Notes: generated from the sequence alone by a model not told the origin. Counted from the stretch's first letter, positions 19,299 through 29,544 are shown. The stretch is DNA of 64,000 nucleotides from an uncultured Colwellia sp. (GCA_913062815.1 CAJXWZ010000018.1:47015-111014), one strand, 5' to 3'. Translations and numbers: made by a program.

Positions 19299-20177
19299 AT
19301 GGATCAAAAATCACTCGGTATGTTTGTTCATCTTAGTCAAACATTGCATTTTGGTAAAACTGCCAAGGCTTTTCATATGAGCCCTTCGACTTTAAGCCGT
19401 GCGATACAACGAATTGAGCAAGCCGTTGGTAGTGAATTGTTATTACGTGATAATCGTACCGTGGTGTTGACAGCAGCCGGTGTGAAATTTCAACAATATG
19501 CTCAACAGCAAGTGGAACATTGGCATTCATTTAGACAATCTATCGATGACAATCAACGGGTGCTCACGGGCAAGCTAAGCATCTATTGTTCTGTTACTGC
19601 AGCCTACAGTCATTTGCCCCCTTTGCTGGAGCGCTTTAGGCAACAACACCCTCAAGTTGAAATTATGTTAACAACAGGTGACGCTAGTGATGCCATAGAG
19701 CAAGTACAAAATAAAGCGGTCGACTTTGCCATAGCCGCCAATCCAGAAAGCTTACCGCGTAGTGTGTACTTTCAACACCTTGCCACTATCCCGCTCGTCG
19801 TTATAGCGCCTACCATGAATTGCAAAGTACAACAGTTGCTGCAAACACATGTGCTTAGCTGGTCTGAAATTCCTATTATTTTGCCAGAACATGGTCCAGC
19901 TAGAAAACGGTTTGAGCTTTGGTATCGCAAAAAACAGCAAGGTAAGGCCAATATTTATGCCACTGTTTCAGGGCACGAAGCGTTAGTCAGTATGGTAGCT
20001 TTAGGTTGTGGTGTCGGCATAGTTCCTCAGGTCGTCGTTGAGAATAGTCCTGTTCGAGATAAAGTGAAGTTTTTACATAACGTAGGGGAAATAGCGCCAT
20101 TCGAATTAGGTATTTGTTGCTTGAATCAAAACAAACAACAAGCGTTAATGCAGGCATTTTTTAATGCCATTGCGTAA
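19299..20177 (+). CDS. ilvY: LysR-type activator of ilvC
   Basis: 292 residues from ATG 19299. The winged HTH is at the N-terminus (HFGKTAKAFHMSPSTLSRAIQRIEQ), and the effector domain carries SVTAAYSHLPPLLERFR and GHEALVSMVALGCGVGIVPQVV, almost word for word as in E. coli IlvY. It senses acetolactate or acetohydroxybutyrate and activates the divergent ilvC. Its 3' end lies two bases from that of the convergent comM. A TTG nine bases upstream is in frame but the ATG matches the E. coli start. Confidence 0.96.
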   Translation: MDQKSLGMFVHLSQTLHFGKTAKAFHMSPSTLSRAIQRIEQAVGSELLLRDNRTVVLTAAGVKFQQYAQQQVEHWHSFRQSIDDNQRVLTGKLSIYCSVTAAYSHLPPLLERFRQQHPQVEIMLTTGDASDAIEQVQNKAVDFAIAANPESLPRSVYFQHLATIPLVVIAPTMNCKVQQLLQTHVLSWSEIPIILPEHGPARKRFELWYRKKQQGKANIYATVSGHEALVSMVALGCGVGIVPQVVVENSPVRDKVKFLHNVGEIAPFELGICCLNQNKQQALMQAFFNAIA

Positions 20178-20179
20178 AT

Positions 20180-21703
20180 TCACATAGCTACAGAGCTTGT
20201 CAGATGTTGTAGTAAGCGATCCATAGCCCGGTAGGAAAGTGCTTCAATTAAATGCTCGTGCAATATTTTTTCACAGCCATTCATATCTGCCAAAGTACGG
20301 GCAATTTTCAAAATTTTATGATGGGCACGAGTTGAAAGTCCCAATTTCTCCACCGCTAACTCAAGAAATTCATTTTCATCAACCGATAATTGACAATGAC
20401 TTTTCAGTTCACTGGTTCCCAGAAAGGCATTGGCTTTGCCTTGACGAGCTAACTGCCTTGTTCTACACGCTTGTACGCGTTGCTGAACAATTTCACTGGT
20501 TTCATTACCTTCAGTTTCTTCAGCCCACGTGCCTCGTGGTAATCGGGCCACTTCAATTTGAATGTCAATCCTGTCGAGAAATGGACCTGATAAACGATTC
20601 AAATAACGTAGCACTTGCTCAGGCGTACTGCGATTATCATTATAAAATCCGGTCGGACTCGGATTCATCGCAGCAATCAGCTGAAAACGAGCAGGGAAGC
20701 TTTGCTTGTGCATAGCGCGCGATATAGTCACCTCTCCCGACTCCATCGGCTCTCTTAACACATCAAGCACTTTGCGCTCGAACTCCGGCAGTTCATCTAA
20801 AAATAACACCCCGTTGTGCGCTAGGGAGATCTCCCCTGGCTTTGGTTGGCTACCACCACCAACGAGTGCTGCTGAGGAGGCCGTATGGTGAGGAGCACGA
20901 AATGGTCTTGTTAACCATGACTTGCCATTGATATTTTGATTGCTTATCGACTGAATCGAAGCTGCTTCTAATGCTTCTGCTTCGGTCATTCTAGGCAAAA
21001 TGCCCGACAACCTACTAGCAAGCATGGTTTTCCCTGTGCCGGGCGGGCCTATAAATAATAAATTATGATTACCACTGGCTGCTATTTCTAACGCGCGTTT
21101 AGCCAACGGCTGACCTACCACATCACTAATATCTAGCTCATTGATATCGTTAAATTGTTCAATAGCTTGTTCAGCTACCAAAGGTAATGGTGTTTGCCTT
21201 GCAAAGTGAGGATACAGTTGGCTTAAATGCTCAATGGCATGTATTTTCGCTTGTTTAACCCAGCTAGCTTGTTCACTATTTGCCCGTGGTATCACCAACG
21301 TTCGACCGCTATCACAGCATGACATTGCCAAAGGGATTTCTCCTATTATGGCTCTAAGCTCCCCTGACAATGCCAGTTCACCGGCAAATTCATATTGAGC
21401 AAGATCGACCTGAGGTAGTTGTTCGGATGCGGCCAAAATACCGACGGCAATGGGCAAATCAAAGCGCCCACCTTCTTTGGGTAAATCTGCGGGGGCTAGA
21501 TTGATGGTTATTCGCTTCGCTGGAAATTCATAACCACAATTGATAATGGCACTTCTCACCCTATCTTTTGATTCTTTTACTGATGCTTCGGGTAAGCCAA
21601 CGATATGAAATGCTGGCAAGCCATTAGCTAAATGCACTTCAACAGTAACAAGGGGAGACGCTAAACCGACACGAGCACGGCTATACACACAAGCAAGAGA
21701 CAT
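20180..21703 (-). CDS. comM: ComM/YifB family AAA+ ATPase (Mg-chelatase-like)
   Basis: 507 residues, the standard length. An N-terminal Lon-protease-like domain (VYSRARVGLASPLVTVEVHLANGLPAFHIVGLPE) is followed by the AAA+ core with Walker A GPPGTGKTMLA and Walker B ending in LFLDELPEF, then the Mg-chelatase C-terminal lid. In Vibrio, ComM is a hexameric helicase that promotes branch migration during natural transformation. Its place beside ilv genes is the same as yifB in E. coli. The antisense open frame at 20239-20715 is a shadow. Confidence 0.95.
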   Translation of the reverse strand: MSLACVYSRARVGLASPLVTVEVHLANGLPAFHIVGLPEASVKESKDRVRSAIINCGYEFPAKRITINLAPADLPKEGGRFDLPIAVGILAASEQLPQVDLAQYEFAGELALSGELRAIIGEIPLAMSCCDSGRTLVIPRANSEQASWVKQAKIHAIEHLSQLYPHFARQTPLPLVAEQAIEQFNDINELDISDVVGQPLAKRALEIAASGNHNLLFIGPPGTGKTMLASRLSGILPRMTEAEALEAASIQSISNQNINGKSWLTRPFRAPHHTASSAALVGGGSQPKPGEISLAHNGVLFLDELPEFERKVLDVLREPMESGEVTISRAMHKQSFPARFQLIAAMNPSPTGFYNDNRSTPEQVLRYLNRLSGPFLDRIDIQIEVARLPRGTWAEETEGNETSEIVQQRVQACRTRQLARQGKANAFLGTSELKSHCQLSVDENEFLELAVEKLGLSTRAHHKILKIARTLADMNGCEKILHEHLIEALSYRAMDRLLQHLTSSVAM

Positions 21704-21992
21704 ACAAATTCCATTTATTTGATTCCATTGTTCTTAGTGTAGGAAAGTATTAAATATTATTCGAGTTTGGTGAATATTAAATAGGCGTTTATTCAGTAGA
21801 TATAACTTTTACTTCTTTAGTCACAATAAAAAACTCTAATAAAAAAGCTTGCTCAAGACATTAGAGCTATGATACTAATTTAATAAGAGACGAGAACTGT
21901 GCATAATAATTCATTATAAAAATATAAATTGTCAGTCCTTAAGTTGAAATAAATTTAGCTTTTTTAAGCCATAAAAGTGAAACCGAACAAGC

Positions 21993-22073
21993 ATGCAAAA
22001 CTTTAACGCAATTATTAACATTATTCTCGTCGTGGTGATTATTAAATTACCTCGAGGGTTTTCGTTGAGCTAA
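21993..22073 (+). CDS. ilvL: ilv operon leader peptide
   Basis: A 26-residue peptide. The core reads [15 protein letters not shown], with six Ile, three Val and two Leu codons in a row of fifteen, which is the signature of a branched-chain attenuation leader. Starvation for a charged branched-chain tRNA would stall the ribosome here and favour the antiterminator. The 3' codons (PRGF) overlap the antiterminator strand CGAGGGTTTT at 22053-22062. The arrangement corresponds to enteric ilvL, found here by reading the leader. Confidence 0.9.
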   Translation: MQNFNAIINIILVVVIIKLPRGFSLS

Positions 22074-22132
22074 AGTAAAGCAAAACAGAAATACAAACCC
22101 TCGCTTCGAAAGAACCGAGGGTTTTGTTTTTT
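22053..22132 (+). promoter_or_regulatory. ilvGMEDA transcription attenuator (antiterminator plus terminator)
   Basis: The terminator pairs AAACCCTCG (22095-22103) with CGAGGGTTT (22116-22124) and is followed by TGTTTTTT. The same CGAGGGTTTT sequence occurs earlier at 22053-22062 inside ilvL and can pair with 22095-22103 instead, giving the antiterminator. Both alternatives are perfect 9-bp matches, a textbook attenuation switch. Confidence 0.9.
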
Positions 22133-22173
22133 CTGGGCAGAATTTGAAACTAGACTACAATTTTGGAATTAAC

Positions 22174-23838
22174 ATGACTGACAGCAAACCGTTAACCGGC
22201 GGTGGATTATTATTTAAAGTACTTGAGCAACATGGCGTGAACCATGTATTTGGTTATCCCGGTGGCGCTATCATGCCTATTTATGACGCCTTGGTTGACA
22301 GCAATGTCCAACACTTTCTTTGTAGACATGAGCAAGGTGCTTCATTCTCAGCAGTTGGTTATGCTCGCGCATCAGGAAAAATAGGTGTTTGCATGGCAAC
22401 TTCAGGTCCAGGTGCTACTAATTTAATTACCGGTCTTGCTGATGCCCTTGCTGATTCGATTCCAATGGTGGCAATTACCGGTCAAGTACCTACTGCAGCC
22501 ATGGGCAGTGATGCTTTTCAGGAAACAGATATTTTCGGTTTATCAATAGCTTGTACTAAACATTCATTCCAAGTTAGTCATGTTGATGAATTAGAAAAAG
22601 TGCTACATCAAGCCTTCGAAATTGCACTTGAGGGTCGTCAAGGTCCCGTGTTAGTAGATATACCAAAAGATGTACAAACAGCGAGCGTAAAACAGACTTT
22701 TGCCGCTGCAGAACACCTAAAAAACAAAGTTAAGTTACCCCTTGCCGACATCTCTAAAGCATTAGATTTATTAACGCATGCCAAACAACCAATTCTATAT
22801 GTGGGTGGCGGTGTTGGCATGGCAAATGCCGTTGACGAAGTGAGAGAATTTGCCAATAAAACCGGCATTCCTTCCGTCTCTACCTTAAAAGGATTAGGCG
22901 CATTAGATACCGATAATGAAAACTATTTAGGCATGTTGGGGATGCATGGTACAAAAGCCGCTAATTTAGCCGTCCATGATTGTGATTTGCTGATTGCCGT
23001 TGGTGCCCGTTTTGATGACCGTGTTACCGGTAAGCTCGATCAATTTGCGCCTGACGCTAAAGTGATTCACTTTGATATTGATACGGCTGAAATTAACAAA
23101 AGAAGAGCTGCTGACGCACCTATTCTAGGGGATTTAAAAGAAAATTTACCACTGCTAACTATGTCTTTAAACATTAAAGGTTGGCAAGCCAAAATTCAGC
23201 AAATGAAAAGTGATTATTCTTGGCGCTATGATCACCCAGGTGAAAACATTTTTGCGCCTGCTGTTTTGAAAGAAGTCAGTGAATTGATGCCTAAAAATAC
23301 TTGTGTCACCACTGATGTTGGTCAACATCAAATGTGGGCAGCACAACACATAAATTTTGATGACCCAAGTAACTTTCTAACCAGTGGCAGTATGGGTACG
23401 ATGGGATTTGGTTTACCCGCTGCCATTGGCGCACAAATTAGTCGCCCACATGACACGGTTATTGCTGTTTCAGGTGATGGCTCTATCATGATGAATGTAC
23501 AGGAATTGGCGACCATCAAACGTTATCAAATTCCGGTAAAAATTGTCCTTATTGATAACGCTAAGTTAGGCATGGTGCGTCAATGGCAAGATTTATTCTT
23601 TGATGGACGCTTAAGTGAAACTGATTTATCCGACAACCCAGATTTTTGTATGTTGGCACAAGCTTTCGAGATTAAAGCCAAGCAAATCACCAAGAAAAGT
23701 GAAGTAACTGCAGCCATTAACGACATGTTGGACCATGATGGTCCATACTTGTTGCAAGTAAAAATTGATGCCAAAGATAATGTTTGGCCACTAGTTCCGC
23801 CAAACAGTGCCAACAATGAAATGATGGAGAGCGCTTAG
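22174..23838 (+). CDS. ilvG: Acetolactate synthase II large subunit
   Basis: ThDP- and FAD-dependent first common step of branched-chain synthesis. 554 residues from ATG 22174; an upstream in-frame TTG at 22144 is less likely. The N-terminal ThDP domain has [10 protein letters not shown] and the catalytic Glu in CRHEQGASF. The C-terminal ThDP motif is [13 protein letters not shown]...DN, and the sequence aligns with E. coli IlvG without the frameshift known in K-12. ilvM follows with one base between. It lies directly behind the attenuator. Confidence 0.96.
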   Translation: MTDSKPLTGGGLLFKVLEQHGVNHVFGYPGGAIMPIYDALVDSNVQHFLCRHEQGASFSAVGYARASGKIGVCMATSGPGATNLITGLADALADSIPMVAITGQVPTAAMGSDAFQETDIFGLSIACTKHSFQVSHVDELEKVLHQAFEIALEGRQGPVLVDIPKDVQTASVKQTFAAAEHLKNKVKLPLADISKALDLLTHAKQPILYVGGGVGMANAVDEVREFANKTGIPSVSTLKGLGALDTDNENYLGMLGMHGTKAANLAVHDCDLLIAVGARFDDRVTGKLDQFAPDAKVIHFDIDTAEINKRRAADAPILGDLKENLPLLTMSLNIKGWQAKIQQMKSDYSWRYDHPGENIFAPAVLKEVSELMPKNTCVTTDVGQHQMWAAQHINFDDPSNFLTSGSMGTMGFGLPAAIGAQISRPHDTVIAVSGDGSIMMNVQELATIKRYQIPVKIVLIDNAKLGMVRQWQDLFFDGRLSETDLSDNPDFCMLAQAFEIKAKQITKKSEVTAAINDMLDHDGPYLLQVKIDAKDNVWPLVPPNSANNEMMESA

Positions 23839-23839
23839 C

Positions 23840-24112
23840 ATGAACACAGCTACATTAAACAACTATACTTTAATCATTATGACAGATGACAAACAGGTCG
23901 TATTAGAGAGAATCCTGCAAGTAACGCGTTATAGAGGTTTTTTGATCAATGGTATGACAGCTAAAGTGAATACTGGCAACAATATCGCGACAATTGAATT
24001 ATTTGTCAGCAGTGAGCGCCCTATTTCACTTTTAACAGATCAAATCAATAAACTGGTCGACATCAAGAGTGTCAAAGTAGACAATAACGCGTCAATGCAA
24101 AACACAGCATAA
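23840..24112 (+). CDS. ilvM: Acetolactate synthase II small subunit
   Basis: 90 residues, a single ACT domain (YTLIIMTDDKQVVLERILQVTRYRGF). It is the regulatory subunit of the IlvG isozyme. E. coli IlvGM is insensitive to valine; whether this one is cannot be told. The start lies one base after the ilvG stop, so translation is probably coupled. A large hairpin follows before ilvE. Confidence 0.92.
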   Translation: MNTATLNNYTLIIMTDDKQVVLERILQVTRYRGFLINGMTAKVNTGNNIATIELFVSSERPISLLTDQINKLVDIKSVKVDNNASMQNTA

Positions 24113-24121
24113 ATAATACTT

Positions 24122-24199
24122 GTAGGCCGAGATGTGCTTCGAAATCAGATGAGGTTTAACCTTGTATTTACGAGCTAAGTTTCAGCTATTTCGACCTAC
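24122..24199 (+). repeat. Large imperfect hairpin in the ilvM-ilvE gap
   Basis: Terminal arms GTAGGCCGAGAT (24122-24133) and ATTTCGACCTAC (24188-24199) pair at 11 of 12 positions with one G-U, around a roughly 54-base loop. There is no T-run, so it is not a simple terminator. It may be an RNA processing or stability element in the operon message, or a short repeat element. Confidence 0.55.
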
Positions 24200-24233
24200 T
24201 TATCGAAGTAATAAACAAATTTAGGAAAAGAAA

Positions 24234-25160
24234 ATGGCAAAAGTTAATGCAGACTTAATTTGGTTCAACGGTAAACTCATGCCTTGGAAAGACGCTACTG
24301 TACATGTGATGAGTCATGCACTTCATTATGGTTCATCTGTTTTTGAAGGTATTCGTGCCTACAATACCCATAAAGGTACTTGTATTTTTCGCTTAGAAGA
24401 ACATATTAAACGCTTATTTGACTCAGCAAAAATTTATCGTATGAATATTCCTTTTACGCCTGAAGAGGTAGTTCAAGCTTGTAAAGAGGCAGTAAAAGAA
24501 AACAACTTAAGTTCCGCTTATTTACGTCCATTGGCCTTTTTAGGTGATATTGGTATGGGCTTACGTCCACCTATTGACGCACAAGCCGATATTATGATTG
24601 CTGCGTTTAGTTGGGAAGCTTATTTAGGCGCTGACGCAATAGAAAATGGTGTAGAAGTGGGTGTATCAAGTTGGAATCGATTAGCACCGAACACTATGCC
24701 AACGGCAGCGAAAGCGGGTGGAAACTACCTTTCTTCGCAACTTATTTCTACCGAAGCGGCACGCCATGGCTATGCCGAAGGCGTCGCTTTAGATGTGAAT
24801 AATATGGTCAGCGAAGGCGCAGGTCAAAACTTGTTCTTAATTCGCAATGGTATTCTTTATACCCCACCAAGCACGGCTTCAATATTACAAGGGTTAACCC
24901 GTGATACCGTGTTCTTCCTAGCAGAGCAGTTAGGTTATGAAGTGCGTGAAGAGCCTATTTCTCGCGAATCTTTATATCTTGCCGATGAATTCTTTATGTG
25001 TGGAACGGCTACCGAAGTGGTACCGGTTAAATCAGTTGATGGTCTGCCAGTTGGCAATGGTTCAAGAGGCCCAATGACTAAGGCAATTCAAGAAGCCTTT
25101 TTTGGTATTTTTGATGGTAGCACTGACATTCCTGACGGTTGGTTAGACCCTGTAACATAA
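24234..25160 (+). CDS. ilvE: Branched-chain amino acid aminotransferase
   Basis: PLP enzyme for the last step of Ile, Val and Leu synthesis, glutamate as donor. 308 residues (E. coli 309), fold type IV. LHYGSSVFEGIRAY and MPTAAKAGGNYLSS (with the Schiff-base lysine) match, as do SEGAGQNLF and CGTATEVVPV. AGGA precedes ATG 24234. It belongs to the ilvGMEDA operon, though separated from neighbours by structured gaps on both sides. Confidence 0.97.
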   Translation: MAKVNADLIWFNGKLMPWKDATVHVMSHALHYGSSVFEGIRAYNTHKGTCIFRLEEHIKRLFDSAKIYRMNIPFTPEEVVQACKEAVKENNLSSAYLRPLAFLGDIGMGLRPPIDAQADIMIAAFSWEAYLGADAIENGVEVGVSSWNRLAPNTMPTAAKAGGNYLSSQLISTEAARHGYAEGVALDVNNMVSEGAGQNLFLIRNGILYTPPSTASILQGLTRDTVFFLAEQLGYEVREEPISRESLYLADEFFMCGTATEVVPVKSVDGLPVGNGSRGPMTKAIQEAFFGIFDGSTDIPDGWLDPVT

Positions 25161-25189
25161 TTTAGTAACTACTCTCCTCATTGTCATTT

Positions 25190-25259
25190 GGCACTGTAGC
25201 TACATCGAAAATACTCACTTATATTCATAAGCTCGGTGTTTTCTTTTTGCTACAGCACC
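25190..25259 (+). repeat. Nested hairpin in the ilvE-ilvD gap
   Basis: Outer arms GGCACTGTAGC (25190-25200) and GCTACAGCACC (25249-25259) pair at 9 of 11. Inside are GAAAATAC with GTGTTTTC and, at the tip, CTTAT-ATTC-ATAAG. The run of T after the inner stem (TTCTTTTT) could cause partial termination or pausing, tuning expression of ilvD and ilvA. Confidence 0.55.
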
Positions 25260-25300
25260 AACTGACTTCGAGTTGAGCAGTTTCAAGAAACGAAAATTCT

Positions 25301-25337
25301 ATTTAAAAAACATCTTTAATAAAGATTCGTTTTAAAT
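25301..25337 (+). repeat. AT-rich hairpin before ilvD
   Basis: Arms ATTTAAAA (25301-25308) and TTTTAAAT (25330-25337) enclose ATCTTT-AAT-AAAGAT, making a nested, almost fully paired stem 38 bases upstream of the ilvD start. It could affect ilvD translation or RNA stability. Confidence 0.45.
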
Positions 25338-25374
25338 AAAATTTAACACTGTATTTTTAAACGGAACTCACATC

Positions 25375-27237
25375 ATGGCAAAACTACGCTCAGCAACCTC
25401 AACTCAAGGCCGTAATATGGCTGGCGCACGTGCTTTATGGCGCGCAACAGGCATGACAGACAACGACTTTGGCAAGCCTATTATTGCTGTGGTTAATTCA
25501 TTTACCCAATTTGTTCCAGGTCATGTGCATTTAAAAGACATGGGGCAACTAGTCGCTGGCTCTATTGAAGAAGCGGGTGGCGTTGCTAAAGAGTTTAATA
25601 CTATAGCGGTAGATGATGGCATTGCTATGGGCCACAGCGGTATGCTTTATAGTTTACCATCACGTGACCTGATTGCTGATTCTGTTGAATATATGGTAAA
25701 TGCTCACTGTGCCGATGCCATGGTATGTATTTCAAACTGTGACAAAATCACCCCGGGTATGTTAATGGCGGCAATGCGTTTAAACATTCCAGTTATATTT
25801 GTTTCAGGTGGCCCAATGGAAGCAGGTAAAACCAAGCTTAGCGATCAAATTATTAAACTAGATTTAGTTGATGCCATGATTCAAGGTGCTGATCCAAAAG
25901 TATCAGACGAACAATCTGATCAGGTTGAACGTTCGGCATGCCCAACCTGTGGTTCATGCTCTGGTATGTTCACCGCTAACTCGATGAACTGTTTAGCTGA
26001 AGCCTTAGGTTTAGCGTTACCGGGTAACGGTTCAATGTTGGCAACCCATGCCGATCGTAAAGAATTATTCTTAAAAGCAGGTCGTGAAATTGTTAACCTA
26101 ACTAAGCGTTACTATCAAAACAATGACGAGTCAGCACTGCCTCGTAATATTGCCAGCAAAGCCGCTTTTGCCAATGCGATGTGTTTAGATATCGCCATGG
26201 GTGGTTCAACAAATACCATATTACATTTACTCGCCACCGCACAAGAAGCTGAAATAGATTACACCATGGAAGACATGGATAAATTATCTCGCATTGTACC
26301 GCAGCTATGTAAAGTCGCGCCATCAACACCTGAATATCACATGGAAGATGTGCATCGCGCCGGTGGAGTCATCGCTATTTTAGGTGAATTAGCCCGTGCT
26401 AACTTATTAACAACTGATGTGCCAAATGTACTAGGTACAACATTAGCTGATGTTATTGCCAAGTATGATATTAAGGTGACAGACGATGAAGAGGTTAAAA
26501 AATTCTATCGTGCTGGCCCTGCAGGTATTCGTACTACGAAGGCCTTTAGCCAAGATTGTCGCTGGGATACCTTAGACGATGACAGAGAAAATGGTTGTAT
26601 TCGTAGCCTTGAAAATGCCTTTTCATTAGAAGGTGGCTTAGCTGTGCTTTCAGGCAATATAGCCCCTGATGGTTGTGTTGTTAAAACCGCAGGTGTTAGT
26701 GATGACAATTTAGTCTTTACTGGCCCTGCGCATGTATTTGAAAGCCAAGATGATGCCGTTGAGGGTATTCTAGATGGTAAAGTTGTTGCAGGTGAAGTGG
26801 TTGTTATTCGCTACGAAGGTCCGAAAGGCGGCCCAGGTATGCAAGAAATGTTGTATCCAACCACTTACTTAAAATCAATGGGCTTAGGTAAAGCCTGTGC
26901 ATTATTAACTGATGGCCGTTTTTCTGGTGGTACTTCAGGTTTATCAATAGGCCATGTCTCTCCAGAAGCTGCTGCAGGTGGTGTTATCGCATTAGTTGAA
27001 CAAGGGGATATCATTCACATCGACATTCCTACACGTCAAATTTCATTACAAATTAGTGATGATGAATTAGTCGCTCGTAAGCTTGTTATGGACGCCAAAG
27101 GTAAAGCCGGTTGGCAACCAAAAGACAGAGTTCGCCCTATTAGTTATGCTTTGAAAAACTACGCCCTTTTAGCAACATCTGCCGACAAAGGCGCTGTACG
27201 AAATCGTGATTTATTGGATGGCATCACTGATAAGTAG
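25375..27237 (+). CDS. ilvD: Dihydroxy-acid dehydratase
   Basis: Fe-S dehydratase giving the 2-oxo acids of Ile and Val. 620 residues (E. coli 616). The cluster-ligand cysteines are in [11 protein letters not shown] and [42 protein letters not shown] near the C-terminus is diagnostic. CGGA lies upstream of ATG 25375. It is the fourth enzyme gene of the operon; ilvA follows after 76 bases. Confidence 0.97.
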   Translation: MAKLRSATSTQGRNMAGARALWRATGMTDNDFGKPIIAVVNSFTQFVPGHVHLKDMGQLVAGSIEEAGGVAKEFNTIAVDDGIAMGHSGMLYSLPSRDLIADSVEYMVNAHCADAMVCISNCDKITPGMLMAAMRLNIPVIFVSGGPMEAGKTKLSDQIIKLDLVDAMIQGADPKVSDEQSDQVERSACPTCGSCSGMFTANSMNCLAEALGLALPGNGSMLATHADRKELFLKAGREIVNLTKRYYQNNDESALPRNIASKAAFANAMCLDIAMGGSTNTILHLLATAQEAEIDYTMEDMDKLSRIVPQLCKVAPSTPEYHMEDVHRAGGVIAILGELARANLLTTDVPNVLGTTLADVIAKYDIKVTDDEEVKKFYRAGPAGIRTTKAFSQDCRWDTLDDDRENGCIRSLENAFSLEGGLAVLSGNIAPDGCVVKTAGVSDDNLVFTGPAHVFESQDDAVEGILDGKVVAGEVVVIRYEGPKGGPGMQEMLYPTTYLKSMGLGKACALLTDGRFSGGTSGLSIGHVSPEAAAGGVIALVEQGDIIHIDIPTRQISLQISDDELVARKLVMDAKGKAGWQPKDRVRPISYALKNYALLATSADKGAVRNRDLLDGITDK

Positions 27238-27313
27238 CATTTGAAAACGTTGGTGAAGCATATGGTTTGTGGTAACAAGCAAAAGCTTCACCTTCAAAAT
27301 AGGTAGGCACCCC

Positions 27314-28876
27314 ATGACAGAATCACAGTTACTAGCACAACAATCTGAACAACTCGACTACCTTAGGCGTATTTTACTTGCGCCTATATACGATACTGTT
27401 GTTGAAACTGAGTTAACCCACTTAAGTAAATTATCAACACGATTAAATAACCAAATTTATTTAAAGCGTGAAGATCAACAACCAGTCCATTCATTTAAAT
27501 TGCGTGGGGCTTGCAATAAGTTAGCAAATCTAAGTGAAGCAGAGTGTATTCATGGTGTCATTGCCGCCTCGGCAGGTAATCATGCACAAGGTTTAGCATT
27601 AGCAGCAAGTAAGCTTGGTATAAAAGCGACCATTGTCATGCCTAAAACTACACCTGACATAAAAGTGGATAATGTTAGACGCTTTGGCGGCGAAGTTCGT
27701 CTGGTCGGCCATAGCTTTAATGAAGCGCAATCCGCTGCAATTGACTACGCGACAGCTGAAAATAAAACCCTCATTCATCCATTTGATGATGAAGATGTTA
27801 TTGTGGGCCAAGGCACCGTTGCCAAAGAGTTGTTACAACAACAGCCAAATGCTGATGTGGTTTTTGTGCCTGTTGGCGGTGGCGGTTTATTAGCAGGTAT
27901 GGCAGTTTATTTGAAACAACTGAGCCCAAACACCAAAGTGATAGGGGTTGAGGCAGAAGATTCGGCCTGCTTAAAAGCAGCACTAGATGCTGGAAAACCG
28001 GTTGATTTAGATCATGTCGGTTTATTCGCTGATGGCGTAGCCGTGAAGCGTATAGGCGAAAAAACCTTTAGTCTGATAAAACGCTATTGTGATGAGGTGA
28101 TTACCGTCACTACTGACGAGATATGCGCCTCCATAAAAGATATTTTCGAACAAACGCGTGTTATAGCTGAGCCTGCTGGTGCTTTATCATTAGCGGGTCT
28201 ACAAAAATATTGCGCGAGTTCTGATCAATCTGAACAATCACTAGTGGCAATACTTTCAGGTGCAAACATGAACTTTCACAGTTTACGCTATGTATCGGAA
28301 CGCTGTGAGCTGGGTGAAAAAAGAGAAGCTGTATTAGCTGTTACCATTCCTGAAGAAAAAGGCAGTTTTAAACGCTTTTGCCAAACTATAGGCAATAGAG
28401 CAATTACCGAGTTTAATTATCGTTACGTCGGCGAACCAAGCGCTAATGTATTTGTCGGTGTTCGTTTAGGTGGTAATGTCGAAGAACGTGAACAGTTACT
28501 TAGTGAGTTGGCGAGTGCTAACTATCAGGTTAATGACTTTACCGATAATGAATTAGCGAAATTACATGTTCGTTATATGATTGGCGGTAAAAGGAACACA
28601 ACTGCACCAGATAATAATAACAAAAATGAACGGCTATTTAGTTTTGAGTTTCCGGAGCATCCTGGCGCCTTAGAAAAATTTTTAGCGGCGATGGGCGAAT
28701 TGTTTAATATCACCTTATTTCACTATCGAAATCATGGCGCAGCTTTTGGTCAAGTCCTTGCCGGATTCGAAGTTAGCTCCGCTAAAGAGAATGAATTTTT
28801 TCAGCATTTAAATGCTCTAGGTTATCAATTTGAAGAAGCGACAGATAACTTGGCTTATCAAGCCTTTCTCAATTAA
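27314..28876 (+). CDS. ilvA: Biosynthetic threonine deaminase
   Basis: Converts threonine to 2-oxobutyrate, first committed step to isoleucine; allosterically inhibited by isoleucine in the family. 520 residues from ATG 27314, preceded by AGGTAGG; an upstream GTG at 27269 is rejected. The PLP lysine is K62 in PVHSFKLRGA; the phosphate-binding loop is VGGGGLLAG. The two C-terminal ACT-like regulatory domains are complete (ERCELGEKREAVLAVTIPEEKG and ERLFSFEFPEHPGALEKFL), so feedback control is likely intact. Last gene of the operon. Confidence 0.97.
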   Translation: MTESQLLAQQSEQLDYLRRILLAPIYDTVVETELTHLSKLSTRLNNQIYLKREDQQPVHSFKLRGACNKLANLSEAECIHGVIAASAGNHAQGLALAASKLGIKATIVMPKTTPDIKVDNVRRFGGEVRLVGHSFNEAQSAAIDYATAENKTLIHPFDDEDVIVGQGTVAKELLQQQPNADVVFVPVGGGGLLAGMAVYLKQLSPNTKVIGVEAEDSACLKAALDAGKPVDLDHVGLFADGVAVKRIGEKTFSLIKRYCDEVITVTTDEICASIKDIFEQTRVIAEPAGALSLAGLQKYCASSDQSEQSLVAILSGANMNFHSLRYVSERCELGEKREAVLAVTIPEEKGSFKRFCQTIGNRAITEFNYRYVGEPSANVFVGVRLGGNVEEREQLLSELASANYQVNDFTDNELAKLHVRYMIGGKRNTTAPDNNNKNERLFSFEFPEHPGALEKFLAAMGELFNITLFHYRNHGAAFGQVLAGFEVSSAKENEFFQHLNALGYQFEEATDNLAYQAFLN

Positions 28877-29000
28877 TTAATCAGTACGTTAAGGTGATGC
28901 TTCATCGGGGCGAGTAATAAGCACTTTACTGATAGGATAATTCGTTCTATGGTTAACATAATTATATTAATATTCAGTTAATCAAGGAGTTCTATCCGAT

Positions 29001-29378
29001 ATGGAATCACATAAATTATCTTTTGCCGAAATTAATATTTTACGTCATGACATTGCCGAAGTGAAAATATATGAAGGTATTGAGATGGACCTGTTAATGG
29101 TTGAACAATACCATGATTTTTTGTTAAAACATTTAATCGCTCCTTTTGCTTTACTCATCAATAAAGTGAACTCTTATACTTATAGTTTCCCAGCACAAGT
29201 CGCGTTAGCTGACCTCGAAGAGATAAATGCTATGGCAGTAGTTACCTATAGCAATCGAGCTGAGGTATCGACAAAATATTTAACAACTATACCTCGACAA
29301 CAGCCCTGGAATTTAACACTGTTTTCACGACGTGACAAAGCATTGCTATGGTTAGAGCAAGAACAAACTAAAGTTTAA
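29001..29378 (+). CDS. Small soluble protein of unknown function
   Basis: 125 residues, no signal peptide or TM helix. A GGAG ribosome-binding site precedes ATG 29001. The alternating hydrophobic pattern (DIAEVKIYEGIEMD, FALLINKVNSYTYSF, INAMAVVTYSN) and length recall small STAS/SpoIIAA-like folds found in signalling proteins, but no diagnostic motif is present, so this stays a shape-based guess. It lies alone, 122 bases after ilvA. Confidence 0.6.
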   Translation: MESHKLSFAEINILRHDIAEVKIYEGIEMDLLMVEQYHDFLLKHLIAPFALLINKVNSYTYSFPAQVALADLEEINAMAVVTYSNRAEVSTKYLTTIPRQQPWNLTLFSRRDKALLWLEQEQTKV

Positions 29379-29544
29379 CCTTTTGATCAATTAATATTTT
29401 TTGGTCAGTACTAGCGGTCCCCAATACTTCAACAGAATTTTGAAATACTTGAGATAGTCTGGGTAACGACTCGCTGTGCTTTTTTGTGAATCTAGTGAGA
29501 CCCTTCTGAGTGGAATATTTCAACACTTTCATAATTTTTATCAT
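29368..29544 (-). CDS. Possible small basic protein (58 aa)
   Basis: From ATG 29544 the frame gives 58 residues, rich in Lys and Gln (MIKIMKVLKYSTQKGLTRF...). The main support is a strong ribosome-binding site, GGGAGGG, five bases before the ATG. Its 3' end overlaps that of the convergent 125-residue gene by 11 bases. There is no recognisable domain. It could be spurious. Confidence 0.35.
   Translation of the reverse strand: MIKIMKVLKYSTQKGLTRFTKKHSESLPRLSQVFQNSVEVLGTASTDQKILIDQKVKL

Noticed and set aside
20239..20715. 158-codon open frame antisense to comM
   Set aside because: It is fully opposite the conserved comM coding sequence; a shadow.
22144..22173. Upstream TTG start for ilvG
   Set aside because: The ATG at 22174 gives a protein start in line with known IlvG, and the TTG lies right after the attenuator T-run without a ribosome-binding site.
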